Assembly (NCBI RefSeq): GCF_016650695.1
Contig: NZ_JAEKFH010000001.1
Coordinates: 496,001-560,000, forward strand
Reading direction: 5' to 3'
Length of the DNA stretch: 64,000 bases
Origin: Pseudomonas sp. TH41
GTDB lineage: Bacteria; Pseudomonadota; Gammaproteobacteria; Pseudomonadales; Pseudomonadaceae
The stretch's first letter is position 1. Every line of letters begins with the position of its first letter. Positions 51,841 through 61,686 of this stretch are shown here, piece after piece. The notes beneath the pieces are model-generated. The model saw only the letters and a list, made by a program, of their open reading frames with translations. It did no database searches and was not told the DNA's origin. The position numbers and the translations under genes were made by a program.

Positions 51841-52623
51841 AACCAGCATTCGGCTGCTGAGCTCCCTCATCTGCGCCGGCAGAAAATCCTCTTGATCCTG
51901 GAGCGTGACGGCAAGGTCATGGCCTCCGAGTTGAGCCAGCATTTTGCGGTCTCTGAAGACACAATTCGTCGGGATCTGGCCGAGCTTTCCACGGTTGGCC
52001 TGGTACAGCGTGTACACGGTGGGGCGCTGCCGCGACCCAAAGACACCGGGAAGGATTTCTTCACTCGCGTCGACGAAACCGATGAGGTGAAAACCCAGCT
52101 GGCCCGACTCGCCGTTCGCCACGTGCAGGATGGCCAGATTGTCGTTTTCGATTCAGGGTCCACAACGCTGCAAATCGCGCGGTCGCTCCCCTCGGACATT
52201 TCCATCACGGCAGTCACTGCGTCACCCATGATCGCGATCACCCTGGCCGAATACAAAGGCATCAAGGTCATTCTGGCGGGAGGCCAGCTCAATCCCGCGA
52301 CGATGTCTTCCAGCGGGCATGAAACCTTGCGTCTGATCGAGAGCATCAAGGCTGACCTGCTGTTCACCGGGGTGTGCGCGATTCACCCGGAAGTTGGCAT
52401 CAGCTCGCTGCATTTCGATGAGGTGCCGGTGAAGCAAGCCATGCTCGCCAGTGCCTCCCACGTGGTGGCCGTCACCACGGCTGACAAACTGGGGGCCGTG
52501 GAGCCGTTCGTTGTCGCGCCATGTTCTCGGGTGCATACGCTGATCACTGAGCGCCATGTGGCTTCGGGGAGCGTCGAGGATTATCAAGGGTTGGGGATCG
52601 AGGTGGTGCAGGCCGACGTCTGA
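51835..52623 (+). CDS. DeoR-family transcriptional regulator
   Basis: Repressor-type regulator of 262 residues. N-terminal DeoR helix-turn-helix at about 14-70 (RRQKILLILERDGKVMASEL, VSEDTIRRDLAEL, GLVQRVHGGAL), then a sugar-phosphate sensing ISOCOT-like domain with VVFDSGSTTLQIARSL and the AVTTADKLGAVEPF region. Such proteins usually control sugar or nucleoside use and sit beside their targets, but the neighbour here is a convergent chromate transporter gene, so the target is not evident. No good ribosome site; the start lies within direct repeats. Confidence 0.87.
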   Translation: MQNQHSAAELPHLRRQKILLILERDGKVMASELSQHFAVSEDTIRRDLAELSTVGLVQRVHGGALPRPKDTGKDFFTRVDETDEVKTQLARLAVRHVQDGQIVVFDSGSTTLQIARSLPSDISITAVTASPMIAITLAEYKGIKVILAGGQLNPATMSSSGHETLRLIESIKADLLFTGVCAIHPEVGISSLHFDEVPVKQAMLASASHVVAVTTADKLGAVEPFVVAPCSRVHTLITERHVASGSVEDYQGLGIEVVQADV

Positions 52624-52673
52624 AGCGCAAGGCGCTCCACGACGTCTGTTTCCGCCGCGCTTTCGGACGCTTT

Positions 52674-54032
52674 CTAACGAAGAAAATGCACCGCTAACCC
52701 CATCAGTCCACAGCCCATCAGCACCTCAATCACCCCGCGCTTGAAGCGCAACAACGCTATCGCCGCGATGATGGCGATTAGCGCCGAAGGCCAGTCGAAA
52801 TGGCCACTGAAGCCTTTCGGCCACAGTACATGGTAGCCAAAGAAGCACGCCAGATTGAGGATCACACCGACCACCGCCGCGGTAATCGCCGTGAGCGGTG
52901 CCGTGAATTTGAGTTCGTTATGCGTCGATTCCACCAGCGGTCCGCCAGCGAGGATGAACAGGAACGAAGGCAGGAAGGTGAACCAGGTCACCAGCGTGGC
53001 GGCGAGTGCGCCGGCGAGAAATGCTTGATCAGGTCCGAACACCGGGCGCACATAGGCGCCAATGAATCCGACGAAGGCCACCACCATAATCAGCGGTCCG
53101 GGCGTGGTTTCGCCCAGCGCCAAACCATCAATCATCTGGGTCGGCGTCAGCCATCCATAGTGGCCGACCGCACCTTGATACACATACGGCAGCACCGCGT
53201 ACGCACCGCCAAACGTCAGCAACGCCGCTTTGGTAAAGAACCAGGCCATCTGGGTCAGCGTGCCTTCCCAACCGAACAGCACGGTGAGGATGCCCATCGG
53301 CAACGCCCACAAGGCTGCGCCGATAATGGCCAGGCGCAGCAGTTTCAATCCGCTGAAGCGGGCATGGTCCGGGGTTGGGGTGTCGTCATCGATCAGCGCA
53401 GGCCCGAAGGATTTCCGGGCGGCGCCGTGGCCGCCGGTCTTGAATTTTTCGGGGGCCAGACGCCCACCGACATAACCGATGACCGCCGCCCCCAGCACAA
53501 TCAGCGGGAAGGGCACGTTGAACACGAAGATGGCCGCAAATGACGCGGCGGCGATTCCCCACAACGTATTGTTTTTCAGCGCCCGGGAACCGATCCGGTG
53601 CGCCGCCTGCACCACAATCGCCGTAACGGCCGGCTTGATCCCGTAAAACAATCCGGCCACCACCGGCACTTCACCGAAGGCGATGTACATCCAGGATAAC
53701 GCAATCAGGATGAACAGCGACGGCAGCACAAACAGCGCGCCGGCAATCACGCCACCCCACGTGCGGTGCATCAACCAGCCGATGTAGGTCGCCAGCTGCT
53801 GAGCCTCAGGCCCAGGCAGCAACATGCAATAGTTGAGGGCATGCAGAAACCGCCGCTCCGATATCCAGCGTCGGCGCTCGACCAACTCCTGGTGCATGAT
53901 CGAAATCTGCCCGGCCGGGCCACCGAAACTGATGAACCCGAGTTTGAGCCAGAAGCGCAAGGCCTCTCGCAGGGAGACCGGCTCGGGTGTTGTTTGATTC
54001 AGATCGGTGGCCGACGAGGGTGTGTCGCTCAA
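52674..54032 (-). CDS. chrA: Chromate transporter ChrA, two-domain form
   Basis: Inner-membrane transporter of 452 residues of the CHR family, exporting chromate. Two homologous halves each begin with the CHR motif: FWLKLGFISFGGPAGQISIM at about 27-46 and FFTKAALLTFGGAYAVLPYV near 270; GLALGETTPGPLIMV is the conserved second-half signature. About 10-12 TM segments. The start is a TTG at 54032 seven bases after AAGGAG; no ATG with a ribosome site is available upstream. Stand-alone, convergent with the DeoR-family gene. Confidence 0.92.
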   Translation of the reverse strand: MSDTPSSATDLNQTTPEPVSLREALRFWLKLGFISFGGPAGQISIMHQELVERRRWISERRFLHALNYCMLLPGPEAQQLATYIGWLMHRTWGGVIAGALFVLPSLFILIALSWMYIAFGEVPVVAGLFYGIKPAVTAIVVQAAHRIGSRALKNNTLWGIAAASFAAIFVFNVPFPLIVLGAAVIGYVGGRLAPEKFKTGGHGAARKSFGPALIDDDTPTPDHARFSGLKLLRLAIIGAALWALPMGILTVLFGWEGTLTQMAWFFTKAALLTFGGAYAVLPYVYQGAVGHYGWLTPTQMIDGLALGETTPGPLIMVVAFVGFIGAYVRPVFGPDQAFLAGALAATLVTWFTFLPSFLFILAGGPLVESTHNELKFTAPLTAITAAVVGVILNLACFFGYHVLWPKGFSGHFDWPSALIAIIAAIALLRFKRGVIEVLMGCGLMGLAVHFLR

Positions 54033-54232
54033 GCGGCTGCTCCTTAGCGATTCAGCTGTGGCTTAGTGCGATCGCAAACGAGACGACGATCATGCACGCA
54101 AACGCAAAATTGAGATTCATGAAGTTTTCGCCCGATATATCAAAAGTGCAGCCATCTTGAACAGGTCGGAAAAAAATAAAAAATTCGGCTTCATGATTTA
54201 AAGGATCAAGGAAATTGATGACAACCTGTCAC

Positions 54233-55084
54233 TCACTGGGTGCCAAACATCGCCGTCCAGTAAATCCCCGCGTCACTCTTCGGATCCACCGCATACGCCG
54301 CCCCCAACTCCCGGAACTGCGGGTTCATCAGATTAGCGCAGTGCCCCGGACTGTCCAGCCAACCACTGACCACCTTGCCTACGGTGTCTTGTCCGGCGGC
54401 GATGTTTTCGCCAATTTGCTGGCCGACGTAACCCGCCAGTTCAGCGCGGTCACCCGGTGTACGACCCTCGCGGTCCTTGTGATCGAAGAAGTTGTTGTTG
54501 GCCATGGCCCGTGAATGGCCCTCCGCTGCGGTGGCCAGCATGGCATTCCAGGCCAGCGGAGTGGTAGCGGCGAAGGATTGTGTGCCGCATTGATGGGGTT
54601 GGCTGCGGGCGGTGTTGAGCGCTGCCATCAGCTTTTGCCCTTCTGCCTGCGTGTCGCCCAGACGTCCGCTCAACAACGGACGCGCCAGCACAATGCGCCA
54701 CTCACGCCCATCCCGACTGACGCCGACATCGACGAATTGCGGGTCCAGCACCACTTGGCAAAAACTTTCCTGAATCGCCTTCATTGCCGCTGGCGCATCT
54801 CGCGGCCCGGACAGGCTGATCGCCTGCACGTTGACCATCGGATACCCCGCGCTCTGCATGGCCTGCTGCAGATTGCCAACACTGGTGGCGGACAGCGCCA
54901 GACGTGGATCGCCCGCCAGCGGCGGCAACTCTCCCGCCGGCTGACCCGCGCAACGCTGCACTTGGCTGCGGTAGAGGTTGATCGAGTCAATCAGTTGTTT
55001 CTCGTCGGCCGCCAGCGCCTGGCCGGCGAATAACAGAGCCAGTGACAACGCGGCAAAACGTGGAATGGATGAAATCAAACGCAT
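54233..55084 (-). CDS. Exported CAP (SCP-like) domain protein
   Basis: Secreted or periplasmic protein of 283 residues. Signal peptide MRLISSIPRFAALSLALLFA with cleavage near ALA/AD. The C-terminal half (about 150-283) is a bacterial CAP domain: LAWNAMLATAAEGHSRAMAN, NNFFDHKDREGRTPGDRAEL, GENIAAGQDTVGKVVSGWLDSPGHCANLM. The N-terminal half has no named domain. ATG at 55084 follows CAAGGGGG; the upstream in-frame ORF to 55210 lacks support. Divergent from the SleB-like gene. Confidence 0.88.
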   Translation of the reverse strand: MRLISSIPRFAALSLALLFAGQALAADEKQLIDSINLYRSQVQRCAGQPAGELPPLAGDPRLALSATSVGNLQQAMQSAGYPMVNVQAISLSGPRDAPAAMKAIQESFCQVVLDPQFVDVGVSRDGREWRIVLARPLLSGRLGDTQAEGQKLMAALNTARSQPHQCGTQSFAATTPLAWNAMLATAAEGHSRAMANNNFFDHKDREGRTPGDRAELAGYVGQQIGENIAAGQDTVGKVVSGWLDSPGHCANLMNPQFRELGAAYAVDPKSDAGIYWTAMFGTQ

Positions 55085-55285
55085 GGAAATCCCCCTTGAG
55101 CTGACTGCGCCCATGATGCGCGATTTCACCCCCGTGAGCGCAATGCCTTTTCGCGCCGAAATACAGTTTATTCGCCGTCTGTTGGAATGAATTTTGGCTA
55201 CTACAATCAAGCCAGATCGCCGATAAAACGCGTTACAGCGTCGACATTTGGTGGTTCAAACGCAGTTCACTCAGAAGGGTCGATC

Positions 55286-55906
55286 ATGCGATTTATTTGG
55301 ACAGTCACCTGCCTTGCATTAACCCTTCTCACTGGTCACGTGTTGGCGGATGACCAGGCACAAAAAAAAGAAGTGGCCGAAGACAAGGCTCAGGTCCTGG
55401 AACAGAAAGCCGCGGAGAAGGGCAGCGACGTGGTGGTGCCCAAGGCCGAAACCATCACGACCTCTGAAGTGCAGGCAGTCGATCCGGCAGGAAAAGCGCC
55501 GATGGACGATGCAATCACCTGCCTGGCTCGTTCCATTTACTGGGAAGCCAAAACTGGGGAGTCGGCAGACATGGAAGCCGTCGCCAGTGTGGTCATGAAT
55601 CGACTGGGCCATGAGGGCTTTCCGGATACGGTGTGTGGCGTGGTCAAGCAAGGCTCCGAGAAAAAGAAATGCCAGTTTTCGTGGTGGTGTGATGGGCGTT
55701 CCGATAAAGCCCAGGAAGAGTCCCAATACGTGATTGCCAAGGAAATCGCCCGCAAAGCGCTCAACAAACAACTGACCGACCGAACCCATGGCGCCATGTA
55801 TTTCCATGACCGCAATGTGAAGCCGGATTGGGCCAAGGAGTACATCAAGACTACCGAGACCAAGAAGTTTCTCTTTTATAAGCCGCATGAGGGGGCGGCG
55901 AAGTAG
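55286..55906 (+). CDS. SleB-like cell-wall hydrolase, exported
   Basis: Predicted peptidoglycan hydrolase of the Hydrolase_2 (SleB) family, 206 residues. Signal peptide MRFIWTVTCLALTLLTGHVL, a charged helical linker (about 22-70), then the catalytic domain: CLARSIYWEAKTGESADMEA with likely catalytic Glu87, VVMNRLGHEGFPDTVCGVV, CQFSWWCDGRSD and HGAMYFHDRNV. ATG at 55286 follows AGAAGGG. Probably acts on the wall in the periplasm. Confidence 0.88.
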   Translation: MRFIWTVTCLALTLLTGHVLADDQAQKKEVAEDKAQVLEQKAAEKGSDVVVPKAETITTSEVQAVDPAGKAPMDDAITCLARSIYWEAKTGESADMEAVASVVMNRLGHEGFPDTVCGVVKQGSEKKKCQFSWWCDGRSDKAQEESQYVIAKEIARKALNKQLTDRTHGAMYFHDRNVKPDWAKEYIKTTETKKFLFYKPHEGAAK

Positions 55907-55947
55907 GTGTTGGTCATCGCTGCGGATGGGGGTTTTTTGGATTGTGT

Positions 55948-56645
55948 ACATATCCGTTTTTGCGGTAGCGGCGGCTGGCGGTTTCGCTCTTACAGCGAGT
56001 CCCTTTTCCAAACGCCTGTATGGACCGGGGGCCCGCCGCCATCGGCCATCCATGGCCGGGGGCGGCTACCGCGGCATCCTTGCCGCGGTGCCTCCTGCGC
56101 AACGCCTGCGTTCGGCCTCTGGGAAAGGGGCGGCAGATCGACATCTAAAGCGACATCAAGATCAAAAGATCGCAGCCTTCGGCAGCTCCTACAGAGCGTA
56201 CGCACTCCCCCTGTAGGAGCGAGCTTGCTCGCGATGAATTCGAAGGCAACGCATTTTTCCAGACAGTACGCGTTATCGTTCACGTCCATCGCGAGCAAGC
56301 TCGCTCCTACAAAAAGCAGATCGGCGTATCGCTTTGGCTGTTCACCACTCAACAGGCCGAGCGTTAGCTCGCCTGCAGCTTTTGATCTCGATGCACCGCC
56401 CCCTCGAGAGGCCGAGTGGAGGTTCTGCGCAGTGGGCAACCCGGCATGGATGCCGGGTTAGCCGCCCCCGGCCATGGATGGCCGATGGCGGCGGGCCCAC
56501 GGAGCAGGACCGGAGCGAGGGCATGCCGAGCCTAGGCGAGGCACCGAACGAAAGGGGCAGAAGCGTTTGGTTACTTTGCGCTTTTCAAAGTGACCCGCTG
56601 TAAGAGCGGAACCAATAGCGGCCGCTACCAAAAAAACGGATATGC
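55948..56645. repeat. Two inverted copies of a dispersed intergenic repeat
   Basis: The gap between the SleB-like gene and the large membrane-protein gene is almost all repeat. The left end (ACATATCCGTTTTTGCGGTA, then GTTTCGCTCTTACAGCGAGT) is matched in reverse by the right end near 56575-56645, and GCCGCCATCGGCCATCCATG with its flank near 56035 is matched in reverse near 56465-56495. So two copies of about 250-300 bases face each other, with REP elements between. No gene with a ribosome site lies inside; the several short ORFs are not supported. Confidence 0.75.
56208..56310. repeat. REP doublet inside the inverted repeat region
   Basis: CCCTGTAGGAGCGAGCTTGC at 56208 and the inverted CCATCGCGAGCAAGCTCGCT at 56286. 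A half of the second class (AGATCAAAAGATCGCAGCCT...GGCAGCTCCTACAG) lies just before at 56158-56193. Confidence 0.85.
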
Positions 56646-56673
56646 ACCCCTGGGCAAGGTCATGGACGTCCCG

Positions 56674-59600
56674 CTAAAACTTCGCATAATTCAACGCATC
56701 AACAATGGCCGACCCACCAATACCCGTCAGCGACAGCAGCAACGCCCGAATCAGCGGATCTTCCGAATAACGTGAAAACGACCCCGTATTGAGCAGCGCA
56801 ACCCGCTCGCGGATCATTTTGAATTTACCGTAGCAAGGCACCGTTTCGGGCGTTACCAGCAGGTAAGCATCAAGACGTTGCAAGGCCAGCGTGCGGGCCT
56901 TTTCCGCTGCACGCCGCAGCGACAACGCAGAGATGAGCAGCACCAGCGCCGTCAGCAGGAATGAAATGATCAGGCTGGGCGGTGACGGCCAGTTATCGAA
57001 CGCGCTGCTTCGCGATGCCACCAGGATCAGCATGACCACCGTCGGCGCATAGATCAGCCGGTTGACGGCCGAGGTGCGCTTGGCGATCAGCTGTAAATCC
57101 ACCCACTCGTCGATGCACGGATGCTTGAGCATGCCGAAGATTTTCTTGTGCTCCATCTGCAACGAGCCAGGCCAGATCGCATGATGTTCGCTGAGATGGC
57201 GAATGAATCGTGTCAGCAGCAGATTGGCATCCACCACCCAGAACACCAGGAACTGGAACACCAGGGTTGGAATCAGCCAACTCAGCATCCACCCCATAGA
57301 AGACTCGCCGCGAACGGGGATTCCCTCCATGGGCCAAACAACAAACAACACGCTGGTGACCACCACGTAAACCCAGGTGGCAAGCATCGCCCGCAGCATT
57401 CGCGCGCCGAGCGAACCGCAGACGCAGTGCTCACCCCAGAAGCGCGCAATGGAGATCATCTTGCGTCCGTCGGTGCAGTTGGCCTGGACGGCTTCACAGT
57501 TCTTAGACCAGTCGTCGCTGGTGGTCAGCAATGGGAAAAAAATCTTCAGCAGGCAGTGACCCAGTTCGTTGCACCAACGACGAAACGTCCAGTCTTTGCC
57601 TCTGCGGATCAAGCGTCGAAGTTGGCCCCACAAGGTCATCTCGTATTTGCGCATGTGCAGGCTCAGATGGTAGGCGGTTTCGATCTCGGCCCGGTTGATG
57701 CGTAGCCTGCGCCAGCCCCAGGCCAATGCCGAGATGGAAATCAGCACCGCCAGCAGCCGCAGCGCCACGGTCGGCCAGGCACTGATGCCTTCCATCAGGA
57801 ACATCGGCTCACCGAGGCCATTGTCGGTCAAGGTGCTGCGCATCTGGTACGCCAGCATCAATGCGAGGATAAACACCACGAGCGGCACCACGATGTACCA
57901 CGCCCAGGAGTCGTACAAGGTTGTGCTGCCCGTCGAATCCTCGGCCAACACCAGTTGCCTGGCGGAACGCCGGACCAGGTTCGAAGAGACGATGCCCAAC
58001 AGGATCAGCACGAAGGTGAACCAGAGGAATTCCGCGTGCCAGAACCGCGTGGCGATAAAGGCGCAGGCCGCCGCCACCATGTACAAGGTCATTGGCACGC
58101 CGCGCACCCAGGCCAGCGGGGTGTCGCGGTCATCCTGTGGGCCTTCGATCCGCCACCAGACGATAAACCCGGCGAGTATCAGCAGCGTAATCGTCAGCGG
58201 GCCGGCCCAGTAGAAGGATTGAACTTGCTTGAATCGCTCACGGATGGACTGGGAGGGTTCAGGGTAGGGCGGTGGCGACGGGTCTTGAAGGCAGCGCAGT
58301 GCCATCAGGTCGTGCGGACGTATACCGAGATCGGACTGCGATTGCGTCGGGGCTTCGCAGTTGGCGGGACGCGAGGCGGTCAGGCGGCTCGCCAAGGGTA
58401 TGAAGCCGCTGATGCCCACCTCATAGATCCCCGGCGACAGCAACTCCGATTTGGAATAGTCGAACTTCGCGCGCTTGGCGTCGAAGGACTGCGGCGCGAG
58501 GGCGGCCAGTACCGAGATGAACACCGCACTTTGCAGACTGTCGCGAAACGGCGGCACGTCTTGTTGCAGGGCGCGTGTCAGCGTCAGTCCATAGGGTGCG
58601 GCGAGTATCAGGTTGCGGGTGGTTTGCGCCTGGCCCCGTTGCAGCATGCGGGCGTCGAGGTCCGTGGAAAAATACAGTTTGTACGGCATCCGGCTCTTGA
58701 GCGCCTGCAGCACCAACAGCTTGTCGTAGGCGTCCACGCCCAGTACGCCGATAGCGCCGATGCCGCTTTCGCCGTTGCGTCGGTAGGCCGCGTCCTCGCT
58801 GGCGATGTGGTCGGCGAGGCGTCGCAGGTAATCGAGCTGGGAGTTGCCGTCGGATTTCTCCAGTGGGCTGAGATCGATTTGACCCGCGCCGTTGCTGTTT
58901 TTGCTGGTATCGGTGTTGGCGGTTTTATCCGTGCTCGCGGACTCCTCCGGCAGGCGCCCGTCCAGGCCGCGTAAATAGCTGAAGCGCAAAATCCATTGAT
59001 CAACCACCGCCCGCTGGTTTTTCTCGTCGTTGCCCAGGCGGGCGTCATTGGCCACCTGCGCCTTGAAGCTTTCGATCAACGCGCGGCTGTAGAAGCTGTC
59101 CCACTCGGAAATCAAGGCGATGCGATTACCGCTGCGGCGGAGGTCGCGGGTGCACGATGAGCCGATGCGTCGCAGTTTGCCTTCGCTGCACCGCACGCCG
59201 CTGGCCGGGTCAACACGGCGCAGCTTCAATTCCTCCAGCATCAGCTGGGTCATGGTGCCGTCGTCGCTGACGGTGCGCAGCAACTTCATGGGTTCGCGGT
59301 TTGCCAGAGGCGGCGAAAGTTTCGTGTAGCCGCGATCCAGCGTCTCGTTGTCGGCTGTGGCCAGCGGTGAGTAGATTTCGACAGTGGGCGTGGCTTTGCC
59401 GATGTCCTGGTCCTGGAACATGTCGCGCAGGACCGTCGAGGTCGAAGGGCCGATGACTTTGAGCACGGCATTGCCGGGTGATTCGGAACACGGCATTGGA
59501 GAACACGCCGCCGCGATTTTTTGCTTGAGGCTGGTGCGTAACGTTTCGAGCAGTTGCAGCGGGGTTGAGCCGAGCGCGTCCTGTTTCAACCAGAACACGA

Positions 59601-60162
59601 TCGTTCGGTCCGGCGGTGGCGCGGCCCCTTCGAGGGCTGTCGGCGGGTCGAATGGATTGGACACGAAGATTTCATAAGGTGCATCGACGAAACCGGTTTT
59701 CTGCGGGGCGTCGACCGACAGGTTAGTGGCGAGTCTCAAGCAATGGATGTACTGCTCCTGATCCGGCACCCGGTGGGAGTTCTTGAATCCCGCCAACAAG
59801 GCGTAACGAATGCGTCGCCGGCGTTCAACTTCGTCGGCGTAAGGGCCGCCTTCGACCAGCGCCACCATGATGTCGGGCACCTGTTTTGCTCCGGACAGGG
59901 GGGATATATCAGGACTGCACACATTTTCGGCGTCCGGGTTCTTGCTGTCGGCGAGCTTCTTGCGATAACGCTCCACCGCATCGAAAGGGTCCTGCCATAG
60001 TCGCGCTTCGATGGGCAGTTGCGCCTGAAATTGTGCACCGATGGGCCGCGGTTCGAGGAAAGGCTCGCGGTTGAGGGCGAACATTGATACCACCAGACTG
60101 AGGATGACCGCACTGCCTGGCAGCCAGAACGCCAGATTAGTGCCTGAACCCTTGCTGTCCAT
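56674..60162 (-). CDS. Large membrane protein with receptor-like periplasmic region, unknown function
   Basis: Unrecognised protein of 1162 residues. TM1 at about 11-30, a region of roughly 615 residues that by topology faces the periplasm (32-648), then about nine TM segments (first at 652-671, then near 690-708, 711-730, 752-772 and beyond) and a hydrophilic loop of about 90 residues around 820-910 with many basic residues. Within the periplasmic part, RIALISEWDSFYSRALIESF and GIGAIGVLGVDAYDKLLVLQ look like the two halves of a type I periplasmic-binding fold, suggesting a ligand-sensing module (inference). ATG at 60162 follows CGAGGTC. Single gene, no partner. Confidence 0.72.
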   Translation of the reverse strand: MDSKGSGTNLAFWLPGSAVILSLVVSMFALNREPFLEPRPIGAQFQAQLPIEARLWQDPFDAVERYRKKLADSKNPDAENVCSPDISPLSGAKQVPDIMVALVEGGPYADEVERRRRIRYALLAGFKNSHRVPDQEQYIHCLRLATNLSVDAPQKTGFVDAPYEIFVSNPFDPPTALEGAAPPPDRTIVFWLKQDALGSTPLQLLETLRTSLKQKIAAACSPMPCSESPGNAVLKVIGPSTSTVLRDMFQDQDIGKATPTVEIYSPLATADNETLDRGYTKLSPPLANREPMKLLRTVSDDGTMTQLMLEELKLRRVDPASGVRCSEGKLRRIGSSCTRDLRRSGNRIALISEWDSFYSRALIESFKAQVANDARLGNDEKNQRAVVDQWILRFSYLRGLDGRLPEESASTDKTANTDTSKNSNGAGQIDLSPLEKSDGNSQLDYLRRLADHIASEDAAYRRNGESGIGAIGVLGVDAYDKLLVLQALKSRMPYKLYFSTDLDARMLQRGQAQTTRNLILAAPYGLTLTRALQQDVPPFRDSLQSAVFISVLAALAPQSFDAKRAKFDYSKSELLSPGIYEVGISGFIPLASRLTASRPANCEAPTQSQSDLGIRPHDLMALRCLQDPSPPPYPEPSQSIRERFKQVQSFYWAGPLTITLLILAGFIVWWRIEGPQDDRDTPLAWVRGVPMTLYMVAAACAFIATRFWHAEFLWFTFVLILLGIVSSNLVRRSARQLVLAEDSTGSTTLYDSWAWYIVVPLVVFILALMLAYQMRSTLTDNGLGEPMFLMEGISAWPTVALRLLAVLISISALAWGWRRLRINRAEIETAYHLSLHMRKYEMTLWGQLRRLIRRGKDWTFRRWCNELGHCLLKIFFPLLTTSDDWSKNCEAVQANCTDGRKMISIARFWGEHCVCGSLGARMLRAMLATWVYVVVTSVLFVVWPMEGIPVRGESSMGWMLSWLIPTLVFQFLVFWVVDANLLLTRFIRHLSEHHAIWPGSLQMEHKKIFGMLKHPCIDEWVDLQLIAKRTSAVNRLIYAPTVVMLILVASRSSAFDNWPSPPSLIISFLLTALVLLISALSLRRAAEKARTLALQRLDAYLLVTPETVPCYGKFKMIRERVALLNTGSFSRYSEDPLIRALLLSLTGIGGSAIVDALNYAKF

Positions 60163-60310
60163 GGCCTGGACCTCGCGTTTTCGGCCAACTGCTTAACGTT
60201 ATGTATAGACGTATTAAAGGAGGCGCACCGTGCGGGCGAGTTGGCCAACAGCACGGCGGACGACCCGATCTACCGCATTGCTTTGCTCATGTAAGCGCCG
60301 CCCATAAAAA

Positions 60311-60345
60311 AAGGCACCTTCATCGTTTGACGAAGGTGCCTTTTG
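60311..60345. terminator. Bidirectional intrinsic terminator
   Basis: AAGGCACCTTC at 60311-60321 pairs with GAAGGTGCCTT at 60332-60342, followed by TTTT on the plus strand and seven T on the minus strand. It terminates the dienelactone-hydrolase-like gene. Confidence 0.88.
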
Positions 60346-60359
60346 CGTGGGCGGCGGTT

Positions 60360-61058
60360 TTACAGTTCCATGCCCAAAAAGATCAGCGTATTGCCGTGGG
60401 CTTCAGCCGCTGCGCGTTGGTTGTAGCTGTCGCGATGCGAGCAGTTGAAGCCATGCTCGGCTTCCGGATAGACGACAATTTCGACGTTATCGTTGGTATC
60501 GAAACGTTCGGCAATTTTCTCCACGGCTTCCAATGAAATGTGGCTGTCCTGTTCACCGAAGTGCATCAGCAGCGGCACTTCGATCTCATCGGCCCGATCC
60601 AGATAATTCTGGATCCCGCCGCCGTAATAAGCGATCGCCACGTCCACCAGCCCGTTGGCGGCGGTGTGGTACGAGAGCAAGCCGCCAAAGCAATAACCGA
60701 TGGACGCGATCCCGCCATCCAGGCCCGGTTGAGCTTTCAGGGCGTCGATGGCCAGTTCGATGTCGGTCTGCGCTTTTTTGATGTCGGTGGCATTCATCAG
60801 CTCGACCGCGCGTTTCCAGCCGGCTTCGTCGTAGCCCAGTTCGATGCGGTGACCGTTGCGCCAGAACAGGTCCGGTGCGATCACCAGATAGCCGTCGGCG
60901 GCGTATTGCTCGGCGACGGAGCGGATGTGCTCGTTGACGCCGAAGATTTCCTGGATCAATACGATCCCCGGGCCTTTTTGGGTATGAGGAATCGCCAGGT
61001 AAGCGCCGAATTTACCTTCGGCGCTGTCGATTTCGATCCATTGGGTGGTCACGGCCAT
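60360..61058 (-). CDS. Dienelactone hydrolase family protein
   Basis: Alpha/beta-hydrolase of 232 residues. The catalytic triad of carboxymethylenebutenolidase-type enzymes is present: Cys123 in SIGYCFGG, Asp171 in GEQDSHI and His202 in PEAEHGFNC; the PGIVLIQEIFGVN stretch near residue 30 carries the supporting Glu. True DLH acts in chlorocatechol degradation, but no such genes lie here, so the substrate is open. ATG at 61058; stand-alone with its own terminator. No signal peptide. Confidence 0.9.
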   Translation of the reverse strand: MAVTTQWIEIDSAEGKFGAYLAIPHTQKGPGIVLIQEIFGVNEHIRSVAEQYAADGYLVIAPDLFWRNGHRIELGYDEAGWKRAVELMNATDIKKAQTDIELAIDALKAQPGLDGGIASIGYCFGGLLSYHTAANGLVDVAIAYYGGGIQNYLDRADEIEVPLLMHFGEQDSHISLEAVEKIAERFDTNDNVEIVVYPEAEHGFNCSHRDSYNQRAAAEAHGNTLIFLGMEL

Positions 61059-61112
61059 GGTGGCTCCTGTCTACGCAAGTGAGGTGGGGATGAAGCTTGC
61101 CACGGTAACATT

Positions 61113-61628
61113 TCAACGATTGTTACGGCGCCAGAAAAATCGTGTCAGCAGTGTATCAAGGCTCAGCTTGCCGGCACCCGAGAGCAACAATGGCATCAGG
61201 GCGGCGAGGTAGATCAACGGCAGTTTGAAGTTGCCATGGCCCTTGTTGGTGATGGCGTAACCCTGAGCAAGCTCACTCAATGTAGACCAATCGGCCGGCC
61301 AGTGAACGGCCGCCGTCGCAACAACCGTGACCACGATCAGAATAATGGCCGATATTCGCGTGCCCAAACCCACCAGGATGGCGAGGGCGCAAATCAACTC
61401 GGCCCACATCGACAGTTCCCAGTTGAGGGTGGCCGACACATGGTCGAACGGAAACGGGAAGCGGTCCTGGATGTCGGCGAACCAGTTTTCACCGTTCCAC
61501 TTTTCCAGACCTGACTCGAAGAACTCCCAGGCGATGAACAACCGCAAGGTCAGGGGGGCGAGCCAGCTACCGGCACGATCGAGGTTCAGGTGCAGGCCTT
61601 TCACGGCCGACGAAATTGCAGTGTTCAT
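61113..61628 (-). CDS. DoxX family membrane protein (HvfX-like)
   Basis: Inner-membrane protein of 171 residues with four TM segments expected (about 25-40, 75-95, 97-115, 135-155). DoxX features: [36 protein letters not shown], and [20 protein letters not shown]. Located 58 bases after the gene for an EGKCG-motif peptide, the pairing known from hvfA-hvfX/bufferin-type loci (family knowledge). Probably helps in redox or copper-linked handling at the membrane. Confidence 0.85.
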   Translation of the reverse strand: MNTAISSAVKGLHLNLDRAGSWLAPLTLRLFIAWEFFESGLEKWNGENWFADIQDRFPFPFDHVSATLNWELSMWAELICALAILVGLGTRISAIILIVVTVVATAAVHWPADWSTLSELAQGYAITNKGHGNFKLPLIYLAALMPLLLSGAGKLSLDTLLTRFFWRRNNR

Positions 61629-61686
61629 GGGCTAGGTCTCCGTTCAGTCAGGAATGCGGGACAAACGGCGTGCCCCGCGCAATGGG

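Noticed and set aside
55907..56673. Short ORFs (60-184 codons) in the gap, one reading through the repeats
   Set aside because: All lie in repeat sequence on both strands, without ribosome sites or recognisable domains.
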